Under the pieces are notes generated by a model. The model had not been told where the DNA came from. It did not search any database and worked only from the letters and a program-made list of their open reading frames with translations. Positions 44,698 through 56,741 of a stretch of 64,000 nt of DNA are shown piece after piece. The position numbers and the translations under genes are program-made. The DNA is taken from NCBI GenBank assembly GCA_033816765.1, contig CM066291.1:992001-1056000 (forward strand), in the 5' to 3' direction. How positions within the stretch are numbered: the stretch's first letter is position 1; every line of letters begins with the position of its first letter. Source of the DNA: Nothopassalora personata. Its lineage: Eukaryota; Ascomycota; Dothideomycetes; Mycosphaerellales; Mycosphaerellaceae.

Positions 44698-46035
44698 ATG
44701 AACGCACCAGAGCCCAGTTCAGAGACTGTGAGTAGATACGAAGACATTGCCGTCCGGGTCCAGCAGGCTAACAACGGCCTTCTGTTCAGGGCCCTGGCTC
44801 CCACTTCGGCAGCACATTCGCTCCAGCTGCATCGCCCTCCAATGCTCCATCCCCCTCTCCCCGCACATCGATCGGCAGCAACAACCCGTTCCGCCATAGC
44901 AACGACAGACACCGATCGCCCAAGCAATCTCCTCCGCTCGGCAAGGGCGGAGCATCAAGCCATGCGCGTCATGTAAGCAGCGGCAGTAGAGGGAGCAGAG
45001 GATGCCCGCCCGGTCAGTTTCCAGCATACCGAGCGGAGGCTTTTGCCGACTACAGTGACACGCGACCACGTCGTTCGGGCAGTGGTGGACGGCCTCCCCC
45101 ATCTTACGAGGAGGCCAACTCAGGCAACAACTCTCCCACACAGAAGGGGCACCGTCGTCGGACAAGCTCGCTGTCGGCGCGCTACCCCGGGGATGACAGT
45201 CACAAGCCATTGGAAATGCTTCGAAGGGACAGCAAGAAGGCTCATCGCTCACCACATCTGAAGAAGCATCACATCCCGGGACCAGATACTGTGGACCGCC
45301 TTGACCCGGCCCTGGGTGGCAAGCCATACCACCACGAGGGGCCATACGACGCAGCGCTGCTGGCGAGGAATACTAGTTATAAACACTCGCCAGTTGCAGC
45401 ACTGGAGACCAGCAACCAGGAGGCCCTCAAGGCTACACCTCAAGAAAATGTCAAGGACTCTCTCAATCGCCACATGCCTCTCGATGGCGTTGCCGTTGTC
45501 CCTCCAGGCAGTAAGCAATTCCTGCAGCGCGTAACATACATCCGTACTAACTATTCCACCAGTGCCCGATAGGTTCGGCAGAGTCTACAACTATGAGGAG
45601 GGCGCGGACCTGATGCACGAGGAGAACAATGATGGTCCAGGCTACAAGAGATGGCCAGACCAGGTTCGTACACCGTTGATTACATGTGGTCCAACCTGGC
45701 TGACCTTCAACTAGGACTACTCTCCGGATGATCTCAAAGGCAAGGGTGACACTTTCGAACTTGACAGAGCTCTAAAGGCACACAAGATCAGCGACGACGG
45801 CGGCATCGAAATGCAGGACGCCCGCAATCTCCGCAAGAGCTACAGCCAAACGCCGCGTGCGGATGCTGTCGATCCCCTTGACCCAGTCGAAATCGCTGGT
45901 GGCCAAGACAGATATGTCGAGATGGAGTTGGCACATACTCGCGACACAGACGCGGGTGTCAAGCGCAGCGGTAGTCTGCGTGACGGCTTGAAGAAGCGCC
46001 TTGGCAGCTTGCGCAGAAAGCGCCACGACGATTAA
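44698..46035 (+). CDS. Pal1 cell-morphology protein family
   Basis: Membrane-associated factor linked to endocytosis and cell shape in fungi. Four exons (44698-44727, 44790-45510, 45563-45663, 45715-46035) give 390 aa. The Pal1 core is clear: VDRLDPALGGKPYHHEGPYD, AALLARN, PVAALETSNQEALKATPQEN and PLDGVAVVPPG, then MPDRFGRVYNYEEGADL across the third junction. The N-terminal third is Ser/Pro/Arg-rich and disordered. The C-terminus is basic (LKKRLGSLRRKRHDD). Introns are 62, 52 and 51 nt; the third has a GTTCGT donor. All phases join. Confidence 0.9.
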
Positions 46036-46515
46036 GTCATGAAATTTGCACCGCTGTTCACGATATGAGTTACTAGATTGATTATATGGAATATGGGACA
46101 TTGATTGTATGATGAGAATGGGCAGCAATTGGGCTTGGGTGAGTCATCTCTGATATAGAGTGTGCATACTACGATGCGAGCAGGTATGATTATAGGTATA
46201 TGGTATATACGACAATTTCGATACCAGCCGCCTCAAGTGCGACAAACCTTCGTGGCAACTCAGTTGTCATATACTACTATGCTAGCCAGGTCTGGCCTTC
46301 GCGACGTGTCTGGCTAGACCTGTTTGCCAACACTGCGCCGCCCTGCGATCGATGAATACTGGCAGTATGGTACAAGGCTTGATTGACTACTCACGGTGAA
46401 TAATATTGCTATCCATCACGGCTACTCCAAGATATCCTCCGCAGGTCTTCTTGCCCAAATACGAACCTCAGCCTACAGTCAATGAGATTTGAGAACAAAC
46501 TCCGACATCAACAGC
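46036..46515. other. Intergenic region
   Basis: Includes a TATATGG/GGTATATAC-rich stretch around 46190-46215. The imperfect inverted repeat GCCAGGTCTGGC...GCTAGACCTG lies near 46285-46325. No gene seen. Confidence 0.35.
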
Positions 46516-47673
46516 ATGACACAACAAAGCGCCAACGATATCTTGCAACATCTTCACCAGCAGCCTACTGAACCTCTGCAGCGAGGACGGCAAAGGAGCT
46601 TCAGCGGCGGGACTTTGGCTTTAGACTGGATCGACCAAAAGAGGACGCCGGAAGAAGCTGGTCACGGAGGTAATGGCAGGCATCAATGGAGCGACGACGA
46701 AGGCCCATACTACCACACGCATGGGCATTCAGAATTATGCTGCTGGCAAACGTTCCCAGGCAGCGCACGATGTCCACGGCACGATCGGGGGCGGCCTTTG
46801 CGACTTGAAACAGGAGACAGGGATACGACATGCTGTCGGAGATCCTACACCAGTAACCTCCTCTGCGCGATCCACGACCACATCGCTGCTAGCCATGTTG
46901 ATATGGCGAGCAGTCAGACCACGCCAAGCTCCGGACCGGCTTACAGCCTCACTATGGAGCAGCATCCACCTTCGCCCGTAAAAAGTACCCTCTTCGGCAC
47001 ATCACTAGCACAAAGCTTCTCGAGTGCCCGATCTGTCAGATCGATAGGACCCTATGGCAGTCAAGACTACAACGAATTGCACATCGTACTTGGATACCAG
47101 GGATCACGCCCCTCGGAGAGGAGAAATTCTGCCAGAAGCAACGCCTCCGGAAATCTCCTCGAAACCCCTTGTGCGCGAAGCTCTTCCAGCAGACCATCCC
47201 TAACCTCAATAGACCTGCACAGCAGCCAGCAATCCACATCCCACCCCACGACCATTCCCCTCGACCCACGGTTTCCAGAATGTCGCAACAGCAACGTGTT
47301 CGACTCCCCCGAATGGGGCACCGGCAACACCACTGCTAGTTGTCTCGGCATCAGCGGCGGCATTCCCTCCGCCATGATCCAATCCCAAATTTTGAGTCAA
47401 CCAGTCAGCTGCCACGATCCCGTGCACGTCGATACCTCATCTCGTGGCGGAAGTCCGCCGCTGGACGCCAGCCGGGATGACTTGAGGGAGCGTTTTGGAT
47501 CTTTTGGGGCGCAGAGGAGTCCACCGTTGGTTGGAGAGGGTGAGCTGAAGGCGGCGACGGTTTGGGAGTGGCTGAAAGGAAGGAGCTGGGAGGCGGAGAA
47601 GGGGCTTGTTGGAGAGGAGTGGGAGAGGGAGGCGGCGTCTAGGGGGAGGGAAGCTGGGGAGGTTGGTGGTTGA
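46516..47673 (+). CDS. Hypothetical Ser-rich protein
   Basis: Intronless, 385 aa from the ATG at 46516 (MTQQSANDILQHLHQQP). The frame extends nine codons upstream to a TTG only. Low-complexity Ser/Pro/Arg regions dominate. A histidine/cysteine-rich patch (YYHTHGHSELCCWQTFPG) lies near residue 70. The C-terminus (ATVWEWLKGRSWEAEKGLVG) has amphipathic Trp repeats. No family recognised. The last 200 bases are strongly G-rich compared with the rest. Confidence 0.65.
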   Translation: MTQQSANDILQHLHQQPTEPLQRGRQRSFSGGTLALDWIDQKRTPEEAGHGGNGRHQWSDDEGPYYHTHGHSELCCWQTFPGSARCPRHDRGRPLRLETGDRDTTCCRRSYTSNLLCAIHDHIAASHVDMASSQTTPSSGPAYSLTMEQHPPSPVKSTLFGTSLAQSFSSARSVRSIGPYGSQDYNELHIVLGYQGSRPSERRNSARSNASGNLLETPCARSSSSRPSLTSIDLHSSQQSTSHPTTIPLDPRFPECRNSNVFDSPEWGTGNTTASCLGISGGIPSAMIQSQILSQPVSCHDPVHVDTSSRGGSPPLDASRDDLRERFGSFGAQRSPPLVGEGELKAATVWEWLKGRSWEAEKGLVGEEWEREAASRGREAGEVGG

Positions 47674-48831
47674 TTTCGGTGTTAGTTTATGCTATGTTTT
47701 TGCGGTGGTGGTCTTTATGTAATGTGGTCGAAGTCTTTGAACGCTTGTAATTTGGAAGTATCGCTATCATAGAGCTGTGCGTATGGCGTATGATGATGCT
47801 GTGGGACGCGCTAAGCTTTGTGCGTTTCTTCGTCTTCCTTGTCTCTGGTCTGTCGGATCATGTGCTGGGTGGCAAAGGTGGTACGGCACTTTGCGTATCA
47901 CTGGAGTAGTCCGCTTGTGATGACGCGCTGTATGATCTATGCCTAGCTGTTAGTGCTGGGCATAGATGAAAGATCATGTCGGTGGTGAGGATCGGTTCAT
48001 GATGCTTTCTGACGTGCCGAAGTCGTGAGGTACAATGTTGAGTGCTGGAAAGTAGATGCTAGCCGAGAGGGGCGAGAAGAATGAAGCCAGAGCTACCATG
48101 AACACTATGAACCGCTTGTGCTAGAGCGTAAAGACAGACCATGGCTGCGAATTGCTTGTCGTAGGGTGAAGGGCCTCGATATCAGCTCGATGCCGAGTCA
48201 TGCTATCCTTTCGTTCTTGATCTGTCGTTGACAAAGCTCTTCAGTGGCTTCCCCGTATCTCTCTGCTATCGAGGCCGGTCCATCAGCATGTTCATGGAGA
48301 GCAGCATCGTGCTCATTATTAGCCATAATCGACCTGGAGGACACGCCACTTAGTGGTACAGCAAGACAGCTTCAATTTATCACACAGTACACCATGCCGA
48401 TAGAGGAGAGATCGGTACTATACTGACAGCAAGCGCGACAGGCTGCGCTGCGCGCAGTAGATCCATTGCCAGAGCTCCGCAGATATACAGACCTACGCGC
48501 CGTCTATCCGGTATGCTGGTCTTTAAGCCCGAGGCGAGCGCCATTATCGCAGACGGCCGACGTCGACCAAATGCCTCGTATGTCTGATACATATTGTGAG
48601 CTGTAGTAGCATCCACCAGGCACTCGCGGTGCAACAGACGCAACATGTGAAAGGTGTAGGCAGGAAGAAGTCGCTCGCTCTTTCAGGCCATGCGAAGTTA
48701 GTGGACCGCCCAGTAAATTTCTCATCAAATGCGTCTTGGCAAGTTGAGCCGAGCACATGTCACTTCCAAGGTCGAGCTATCCACGAGGAACTTTTGATTA
48801 ACATCTCTTGTCCACTGCAATACACGCAACA
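47674..48831. other. Long intergenic region
   Basis: About 1.16 kb without a supportable gene on either strand. Short overlapping ORFs only. Confidence 0.4.
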
Positions 48832-49932
48832 ATGACAGACATCACGCCTGACTTCAGCATATGCCTGAAGGAAAAAGGCGCACAACCGATTCTCAAGAGG
48901 GAGTACGATCTAAACGCCATCAATACTTTCCTTCAAGAAGCATACAGCATAGTACGATTGAATACTCCGCATCCGGATGTCACAATCTTACCATATTGCC
49001 AGAACGCCCGCATAACAGACCTGACCCGCGAACTTCGCGCCATACGCCCCTCCTATCTCTCCACCTCCCAGCCCTCACGCCGTCGCCAAATCGGATCCGA
49101 AAACAACGACCGAGCACGACCCCTAACAGACACCGAACGAGATGCCATAGACGCTCACTCCAAAACTCTACTCCGACAGCTAAACCATGCCATCACCGGT
49201 CTCAAACAAGCGGAAGACGTCCGGAACCAAACAGCCGACTCGGTAGCCCTCTCAAAGCGTGCAAAAGGTGGGCTAGGAGGACTCTCACGATGGGCAGCAG
49301 GCGGCGCAGTGACTGCCAAGTCACCAGAGGAGGAACGCGAGGAGGCCGCGAGGAAGACTGTGACGGCTGTGCGAGAGAGTATCATCCTCTACCTGCAGCA
49401 GAAACTGGAGGAGGCAGGGCGGGTGCAGAGCGAAATGATGGATGTGAGGTTGTCGCGGGAAGTGGAGAAGTCAAAGAGCATACTGGCAAAAAGTGCAGCG
49501 AGCGGTGCGATTCCTTACGTCCACGACGAGGAACCGAGTGGGAGTCAGGATCAACAGTCCTGGGAAACCTTCGAGGAGACATCGCGAGAGGATGGGATTC
49601 GTCCAAAGCTTACGCAGGAACAGCTACAGGTCTTCGCCGAGGAGAACAATGAGTTGCTGAAGCATTACGAAGATCAACTGGACCAGGTCAGGACGGCGGA
49701 GAAGAGTATTCTGGAAATCAGCGAGCTGCATAGCACGCTTCATGCGAACTTACAGCAGCAGAGCGAGCACATTGATCAACTGGTCCAGGATTCGTACCTC
49801 ACGACTGAGAATGTGGGCAGAGGTAACAAAGAGCTGAAGAAGGCGAGTGAAAGACGAAGCACTGCCCAGATGCTGTTCTGGTCGACTGCTGGATTCTGCA
49901 CGTTCCTTATCGCGTGGGACTTTTTCATCTGA
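48832..49932 (+). CDS. Syntaxin-18 / Ufe1-type ER SNARE
   Basis: Tail-anchored Qa-SNARE for retrograde Golgi-to-ER fusion. Intronless, 366 aa from the ATG at 48832; the preceding eight in-frame codons start with TTG. The N-terminus MTDITPDFSICLKEKG fits the syntaxin-18 N-terminal domain (Sec39/Dsl1 side). The SNARE helix runs over about residues 265-335, with the central glutamine probably in the LQQQSEHIDQLVQDS segment. A single C-terminal membrane anchor (MLFWSTAGFCTFLIAWDFFI) ends the protein. The coding strand changes from C/A-rich to G/A-rich near 49290. Confidence 0.88.
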   Translation: MTDITPDFSICLKEKGAQPILKREYDLNAINTFLQEAYSIVRLNTPHPDVTILPYCQNARITDLTRELRAIRPSYLSTSQPSRRRQIGSENNDRARPLTDTERDAIDAHSKTLLRQLNHAITGLKQAEDVRNQTADSVALSKRAKGGLGGLSRWAAGGAVTAKSPEEEREEAARKTVTAVRESIILYLQQKLEEAGRVQSEMMDVRLSREVEKSKSILAKSAASGAIPYVHDEEPSGSQDQQSWETFEETSREDGIRPKLTQEQLQVFAEENNELLKHYEDQLDQVRTAEKSILEISELHSTLHANLQQQSEHIDQLVQDSYLTTENVGRGNKELKKASERRSTAQMLFWSTAGFCTFLIAWDFFI

Positions 49933-50324
49933 AAGGCAGAACTTAATTCTATGCTACATGCTATCGAAAAGACGAAATTCCGGCAATATCCCTGCGCTGT
50001 TGGGGGTAAGAATAGCTCCAGCTGTCTGCCTTTCTCCACTGCAGAACTCCGATCTATACTGTTCGCTCCATGCTATGCTTCGTGCTCGAGAGGATGAAAC
50101 GCAAACGCTCAACGATTTCCTTGCTGAGAAGAAGGATCTGGCTCCTGGTATCTACTCTCATGCAAGACTTGATCAAAGTACGCCCAGTCGATGCCAGTCT
50201 GGTCCGATGCGACATCGGAGTTTGCGTCCCATGGCATATCGGAGGCTGTAGGTGCGAGGGGATCAAGCGGCATCAATGGTGGATCAACGCTAGTTTGTAG
50301 CGAAGATGGCGCAGAAAAGTGCCC
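49933..50324. other. Intergenic region
   Basis: No gene supported between the syntaxin stop and the minus-strand remnant. Confidence 0.35.
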
Positions 50325-51180
50325 TTAGGTCAGAGAAGGTCGTCGATTGTCCGCTCTCGCGTGGTAGTCTGGTTCTGACTCTGCTTCCGTTGCCGATGTC
50401 TGCTGCGACTCCAGGAGGTATCTGGCTTGGTTACTCAGCACTTCTCCAAGCTCTGCCACTTCATCGCACATCGAGGTCAATAATGTCAAGTCCACGTAGC
50501 GAGTGCTGTAGCTCTGTCCAGCAGACGTCGAAGTTGATATCCTGGATAGGTTTGAGTACTGGGCACCAGTTGTCGATTTTTGTGTACCGCCCGGGCGATT
50601 ACCACCGAGTCTGTACGCCTGCAGAGTCTGAATCATCTGGTTCAGGTTGTCGACATGTGTCTCGATAGTGTGGCAATATGTCCGACGGTATTGGTCTTGT
50701 GGCGGTCTGGCTGTCGGTCCCTCCGGTGTTGAATGCTTCACGGAGCACGTCGCCTGGTGTCGGCTACAGTCTGTTAGTCCATTCAACGACAAGAAGTGGT
50801 GCTCCATCAGTGCGTACTCACGAAGTGGTATCTCTGGTTTGACGCGGCATCATGTTCTCGTAGCGGCGTTGCAAACGATTCTGTCAGCTTTCCTAGCGCC
50901 ATATCTGGAGCCTAGAAGGTGTTTCACAGGCTCAATCGATGCATTGCACAGTCTTATCAAGATCGAAATAGACGCAGCAAAGATGTGTCTCCGGCAACTC
51001 TCGGTCGCGGATCTGATGTTCCATGTGCACTCGTGGGTATATGAGAACATGCCAGGGCACCACTTTCCCTGCATCTGCTCCATCTCGGCCGCTCACGGGT
51101 GCAGCGTATCTTTCGCCTTCTAATCAGTCCGACGTTAGTTAACGTCATGGCTGTCGCTACGTGGTGGTTAGACAAGGTCA
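50325..51180 (-). pseudogene. Remnant or unresolved gene with a Zn2Cys6-like segment
   Basis: At about 51030-51129 the minus strand reads LIRRRKIRCTRERPRWSRCR then ESGALACSH, which follows the fungal Zn2Cys6 pattern closely. However, the first Cys pair is absent and a Trp (TGG) stands where the fourth-position Cys is expected. Downstream, a short stretch (NRLQRRYENMMPRQTRDTTS, 50822-50881) joins across a well-formed 58-nt intron (50764-50821; GTGAGT, CTAACA, TAG) to a 146-codon frame, 50325-50763. That frame contains HVDNLNQMIQTLQAYR and LLTSMCDEVAELGEVLSNQA. The pieces suggest a regulator gene with missing ligands or an unfinished model; I could not connect all exons. Confidence 0.4.
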
Positions 51181-52362
51181 TACCTGCAGTCGCTGCATGT
51201 ATACGAGGTTGCATGCTCGATCCTCGGCCTTGAAAGATGCTTCCTTCTCGAAGGAGTCGATCAGTACGCAAAGAGCTGTACCAATGATATGGACGTCAGA
51301 CCACCGGCTGGTGATGTGGTACGGTCGAGAGAAACGATCGACATCAGCGTTACTGCAGGGTCGCGCATCATGTATGTTCGGCCGCGCAATGCCGTTGCTG
51401 ATATATTGTTCATTGACGTGATGTTGCTTGCCTTTGCTTGGCAACCGCCTGGGTAACGATCACGCTCACACAAGCAAGGGCAGTCGACGTTAGAACAAGA
51501 TGCCTCATATAACCAGAGTCGGCAGCGACCCATCGTGATCAATAACAAGGCCAGACACGGCGTAAGGCCGATGAGGATGTCCAATGCTGAGTGTCACGGC
51601 GGAGAGAATAGGAGCAAAAGCCTCCACGCACGGCTGTAGCATGGCGTCAAGAGATACCCTAGACTTTTACAGCACTTATGTGTGTCGATATCGAACTCCA
51701 GAGCTTCGCTGTTCAGATTGCTGTTTCGCACACACAGGTAGCACCTCATCTCGCTGCCACATTTTGGCCGGTGTGGCGGTGATGTGCAATTAAGAGTGTG
51801 GCTTCGAGCAACGGCCGTACTCGGTGATGTCGGCCTCGAAGAATGGAACATGCGCCGCATCATTCACGCACGATGTTGTCATGGGGGTTCTGAAAGCAGA
51901 AACAGCGTCAAAAGATATCTGGACCTCATGTTGTGGGAGTAGCGCTCTGCTAATCAGGATTGGGATGTGAAAGTAGAGAAGAAGTCGGCGAGATGAGGAG
52001 GCCTTGACCAGCAGCTGACTAAGATTTGCTTCGACATATGGCCAACAGTGTTGTTCCCCGAAGAATTCGCTCTGCCAGGATGCATCAATCGATCAAGAAA
52101 GGTGATCATCTGCATAGGAGGGAACAATTTCACCCAGGCAGCCGCGAATCGATGTTACATCTGTAGCAACCCCATCAAATGGAGCTCTGCCCATCAGTGT
52201 CACCTGTTCTACTGCTAAAGGCCACATCCTTCAACGGCGTCGCTCTCGCGTTCGGCGCTATCAACATCTGCACCACAAGGCATCACATGTAGCCCAAATA
52301 CGAACAATCACATCACCTCCACCGTGCCAGACGACAGTTCTGCGACCACAGTAGCACAAACC
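51181..52362. other. Gene-poor region
   Basis: Short minus ORFs (51178-51444, 51261-51584, 51594-51863) might hold 5' exons of the remnant on the left; one ends EDRACNLVYMQRLQ at a GTATGA donor, recalling the first half of a zinc cluster. Nothing firm. Confidence 0.3.
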
Positions 52363-52936
52363 ATGTCTTCCCTCGCCTCCATGCTCGGCCTCAACGCCAG
52401 CGGCCTACAACAACCGCCCTCCTACGGTGCCCACTACATGATCTTCCACTTCACTGGGCGTACGCCGTACTCTCCTCCCGCGCCTGGAAAGTCCACTACA
52501 AGCTCGATCACAACGTGTCGCCTCGCGAGGATCTGGCCAAGTACGGTCCTATCGCAGTGCAGTGAGTAAAGTTCTTGAACCGTCGGTACAGCATGCATCA
52601 GCATAGCTGACAACGTCGCATAGGAGGGGCAAAATCACTCAACGTCAACTCGATCAAATCAAACGTGTCGAGAACTGCCATGCGAACTCTGTGGAGCACT
52701 ACCCTGTCTTCGTTGCGGCCATTATTTTCGCGCATGTCGCCGGTGTGGAGACGGCTGCGATCAATCGTGTAGCACTCAGCTATACCGTGGCGCGGTTGCT
52801 GTACTCGATCTCGTACATTTTCAACAGTAATGAGAGGCTGGCGTTGGCACGGGGCATCTTCTGGTGGGCGTCTAACATTATTTGTATTCGAGCGCTCTGG
52901 TTGGGTGGGAAAGTCATGAATGCGAATGCAACTTGA
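52363..52936 (+). pseudogene. MAPEG-family membrane protein gene with a one-base frameshift
   Basis: MAPEG proteins are four-helix membrane proteins of glutathione and eicosanoid metabolism. From the ATG at 52363 the frame reads MSSLASMLGLNASGLQQPPS then YGAHYMIFHF. After about 52455 family-like sequence continues only in another frame: HWAYAVLSSRAWKVHYKLDH followed by NVSPREDLAKYG. A 62-nt intron (52562-52623; GTGAGT, CTGAC, TAG) then joins to RGKITQRQLDQIKRVENCHA and HYPVFVAAIIFAHVAG, ending at 52936. The summed exons (199 + 313 nt) are one base short of a full frame. The region between has no room for an intron, so this is a one-base deletion or a sequencing/assembly error. Confidence 0.65.
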
Positions 52937-53414
52937 TCGAAGAGGATGAAGTTGGAGTCATGTACCGACAGGGTTCCAGGCGCAGCCTCGCCAGTATGTA
53001 TACGCAATGCACTAAAAAGGCGGACCAAATTGCGGACATGAACCTTTGAAACAATTATTTTCGCCTCATTGTTTATGCAACAGCAATAGTGCATCAGTCT
53101 CGACTACCACCGAGAAACCATTCCAGGCATTAGCACCTCCCAGGAAAAGCAATCCCGAAACTCCTCGCCAGAGCTGTATTTCCCCTTTTAAATGCATACA
53201 CGCTAGAATGCTCAAGGAACGCGGTTGTTCTGTGGTATCTTGCTATCATCGATTCGTTACGCCTTGAAAAACAGCCCAGTCTTATCGCAGCAGCACAATC
53301 AGCAGTCAATGTAAGATGACAGCCTGGGTAATCAGCCTGTGCACGTGGTACCGGCCGTTGCAGTTCGTTGCTTGAGAACTCTAGCCCGAGCATCTCGTCT
53401 CAACTAGGAGGAGC
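52937..53414. other. Convergent intergenic region
   Basis: No gene supported. Confidence 0.35.
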
Positions 53415-55134
53415 TCATCGCGGACCAGGATATGGCGTGCCAGTCGAGCTATGAGTGGTGCTGTTTGAGCCGCTACTCACGCCGAAGCTGCTATTGTTAG
53501 TGTTCCTACCAAGTCCAGGGTCGCCGAAAATGTGAGGTCCAACTGAGCGCCCGTCGTTCCTGCTCGGTTCAGGCAGATCTGTGCCGCTGCGATAGCCGTT
53601 GCTGCTGCGTTCACTATCGCTACCGTAGCGTGGATCGCTGGTCCATATTGGCAAGCCTTCGTGAGGAACTGCCTCACCAGATGGTCGACCCTGTCCATAC
53701 TCAGCCAGTGAGCCGTTGATACCAGTAAGCGCCCAAGCAAAAATAGCCTGCTCGCGGATAGCGTTCATGAAATCTGATTGATTGGTAGGTTTGTCATTGC
53801 TGTGTGCAGTAGTCGCGTTGCCACTACGACGAGCGCCGTGTGGTCCTAGTGACGGGGCAAAGGCTGATCCAAGGCCAGCAGCACCTCTGTTTTCCACCGG
53901 TGGAAGGATTGGTTCCGATGCCCACGGCGCTGCGAACAGACCACGCTCGTACACAGGACGTGCTGGTCTGTGCGTAGGGTGTGGAATCATCGGTCGCGCC
54001 TTCCTCAAGCAGACTACCAGGCCATCGGACGTACACGAGATTACTGCCTCGAGCTCAATATGATTTTCCTGCGTTGGCGAGTTCCTCCCGCGTTCTGGTG
54101 ACGCTGCCAGCGAGGATGTCGACGATTCAGCACGTCTTGCCTCACCGAATATCGCCTCATGTGTATCGGGTCCACGTGTTGAGTCTCCCGATGAATGTCT
54201 GGAGCCGGCTTTGGACTCGTCGCTATCGATGTCCATTGCAGCCTCCGGCGAAGTGGCATTGCCTTCAAGATTCACGCCGCCATCCACGCTGGTGTCTGTG
54301 GTCATCTCCTCATCACTGTCATCAGATTCGGTCACCGCATGATCCTCATCGTCAACACGTGGGTCACGGAACCAGAAGCGAAGGTACGCTATTGAATCGT
54401 TCCCCTTGGCATTTTCCAAGCATTTGACCGCATCCGGCAAACAGTTCTCGGAGATGCAGTAGTAGAAGCTCCGGCCACGCATCGTCTCAGCAGGGATGCC
54501 GATGACGTCCTGCAAGCCGCTCGTGGCATACATGATGGTAAGTGTGCGGGTGAATCGGTTCAAGAACAGAGCTGCGCGAGGTTCGTGGTCCTGGTTCTTG
54601 GAGGGCTGGGTGAATTTGGTGGACAGATGTGACAGCATATGATAACGTGGATCCTTGGGCGATGAGGAAAACATGCGGCGGACCACAGGTGCTTCAGCAG
54701 CACGCTCTGGTTGATGTCAGCGCGGATCAAACGGTCAAGTGCGCCGTGAACTTACTGTCGGCCTGCAGTCCTCGTCGGTAGATACTGGTGCACACGACCA
54801 TGACATCGTACACGATCGTGAAACAGCACTCGCAGCCGACATAGTTGCCACGGCTATCCTTCACGCGGCAGTAGCCCAGGACGGCAGCTTTGTCGGTGGC
54901 AACGCGCTTCTGGTAGAAATCTTTGGCCAACGGCAGCTCATCTAGCGAGAAGAACTCCCATGCTGAGCGGTTGACGATCTCATCTGGCGTATACCCCAAA
55001 ATGTCGACCACGGAATCCGAAGAGTACAATATTGTGGCGTTTTCGGTCAGGTCTAGCAACACGTTAGCTTGCCGCGAGCGTTATGGTACAGAATGATGTG
55101 GCAAACCGTGGATGGAGATGAAAGTCGTTTCCAT
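53415..55134 (-). CDS. PAS-domain protein, fungal family
   Basis: Putative sensor or protein-interaction factor. Three exons (55107-55134, 54756-55052, 53415-54706) give 538 aa. Exon 1 encodes only METTFISIH; the junction (G|AC) continues DLTENATILYSSDSVVDILG, a typical PAS start. The PAS fold spans roughly residues 8-110 (including GCECCFTIVYDVMVVCTSIY). A second PAS-like segment follows (FTRTLTIMYATSGLQDVIGI). The rest is acidic and Ser-rich with a disordered tail. Intron 1 (54 nt) has an unusual GTTTGC donor but a CTAAC branch point and TAG acceptor. Intron 2 is 49 nt (GTAAGT, CAG). No chromophore-binding GRNCRFLQ motif is visible, so it is not an evident LOV photoreceptor. Confidence 0.82.
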
Positions 55135-56741
55135 CGTGAACGTCGGTGGCGGCAACGCCGCTCAATCGTGGTAGAAGCGAAAAGTTTGCTCAATCCCGAT
55201 CACGCATCGCCACCTTGAACAACGACAGCGACGTCGTCAAGGTATCCGTGCACGACCGGTCTTGAGGTGTGCACAACAGTGCACAGTCACCTGGCGGCGG
55301 CGGGTCGCTGCTGGTTCGTTGCTGTTAGGCGTGGGCCAGCGAAGTAGGCTCTTGATGGGCCGTGGCTGGTAGGACAGTGCCAGTGGTGGTGCGTGGAGTT
55401 ATAGAGGCCCGAACGGCAGGGTCAACTGGAGGGTGACCACGCAAGCCCGCTCGTTTTGTTCCGCGGTGGTATCGTGGCTACAGTCGGTGCAGGGGACCCA
55501 CGAAGCACAAGCTGCTGCCGCAAGGGGCAGGGACTGTCGGAGGGTGAGAAATGTGTTGCGGTATGGCTCGAATAGTGGATGATTTTCTTCGAATTGGCAA
55601 CCAATCGAGCCCGGCCAGAGACGTTCACATGGACCCTTGTCGCGCACTACAGTAGGGTGCAGACTGTAGAGTTCTGCACGGTGACGCCACAGCTGGGGCG
55701 CGGCATGGCTGCCGAGCCAGCTGCAGCATGGTGCCGTCTGGTGAGCCCTGCACTGCACGCCCCCAGGCTCTCGCGTGGAATCGTCCTCCCCGAACAACAA
55801 CTGCTTGAGTGGTCAGCCCACTGCTGGGAAACGACGTCTGTCGTGCACGAAGACGACACGAGCACAGCAACAGCAGTCGCAACCGCATCCTCTTCTTAGG
55901 CAGGGAGGGGTCTCATCGGCGAGTCACCGCATCCTAAGCCATCACCATCCATTTTCACGCGTGCATGCTCGTTCTTTTCCATCCCCGCCAACTAGCCGCT
56001 GCTCTAATGTATGTGTTACATTTCTTCAGCGGCTCACGCCTATTCTCCTCAACGGCTTGACATCGCCACAGCCGCCCTTATTGACTGTCGAGCGAGCTCA
56101 CGCCAGCAATTCCACCAGGTGGACTCCAAGTTTCACCACAACACTCGCTTGAAGCCTCTAAAGTGACGCGTCGAAAACCCGGGAGCGTGGCTTGTCGTAG
56201 GACTAATAAGTACCGGAACCTGGAGGACAGCGCCCTTGCCGGGAGTCGTTCCACGCGCAGCTTCCCACACCTGGAAGCCCTTCAATTGGCACAATTACCT
56301 CTGCGCCGCCGCCAAGGCATACTGTTGGGCTTCTTCAGGAGCCACATTGCCACATACACGAACTCAGACGAACCACACGCAGACACAAAGCCTTGAGGCG
56401 TACTGCAGAGTTCCGCCGGAGTCGCGGACGCGCAGACCACAGGCTTGCATGAACATCGTCGATGACAGCTGAAACGGCGTGACATTTGTCCTTCATCCCA
56501 CCGGCTTCTCAGCGGCCCTTCAGACACAGCCCATGTGTAACGAATATTATTGCGTATCCGAGCAAGTCCGACGTCAAATCCTGCTGAAGCCCTGGAGTGG
56601 TTGCAGATTGAGGCTGCAAAAAGTCGGCAGTGCTATATAGAGACTTGGCACGGTCTTTTACACGGCAGGGTTCCGCGAGCCCTAACTCAGCTCTGCACAA
56701 CCGGCCGGCACATTCGGTATTCCGGGCCGAACACGGACAAC
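55135..56741. promoter_or_regulatory. Long divergent promoter region, PAS gene and EED
   Basis: About 1.6 kb between divergent starts. Open frames on both strands (for example 55399-55800 on minus and 55775-56152 on plus) are Pro/Ser/Arg-rich and lack domains; they look like chance frames in GC-rich DNA. The frame of EED is open upstream to 56550 but has no ATG. Nothing else seen. Confidence 0.4.

Noticed and set aside
55399..56152. Pro/Ser/Arg-rich ORFs between the PAS gene and EED
   Set aside because: Overlapping on both strands in GC-rich DNA; typical of chance frames in a promoter.
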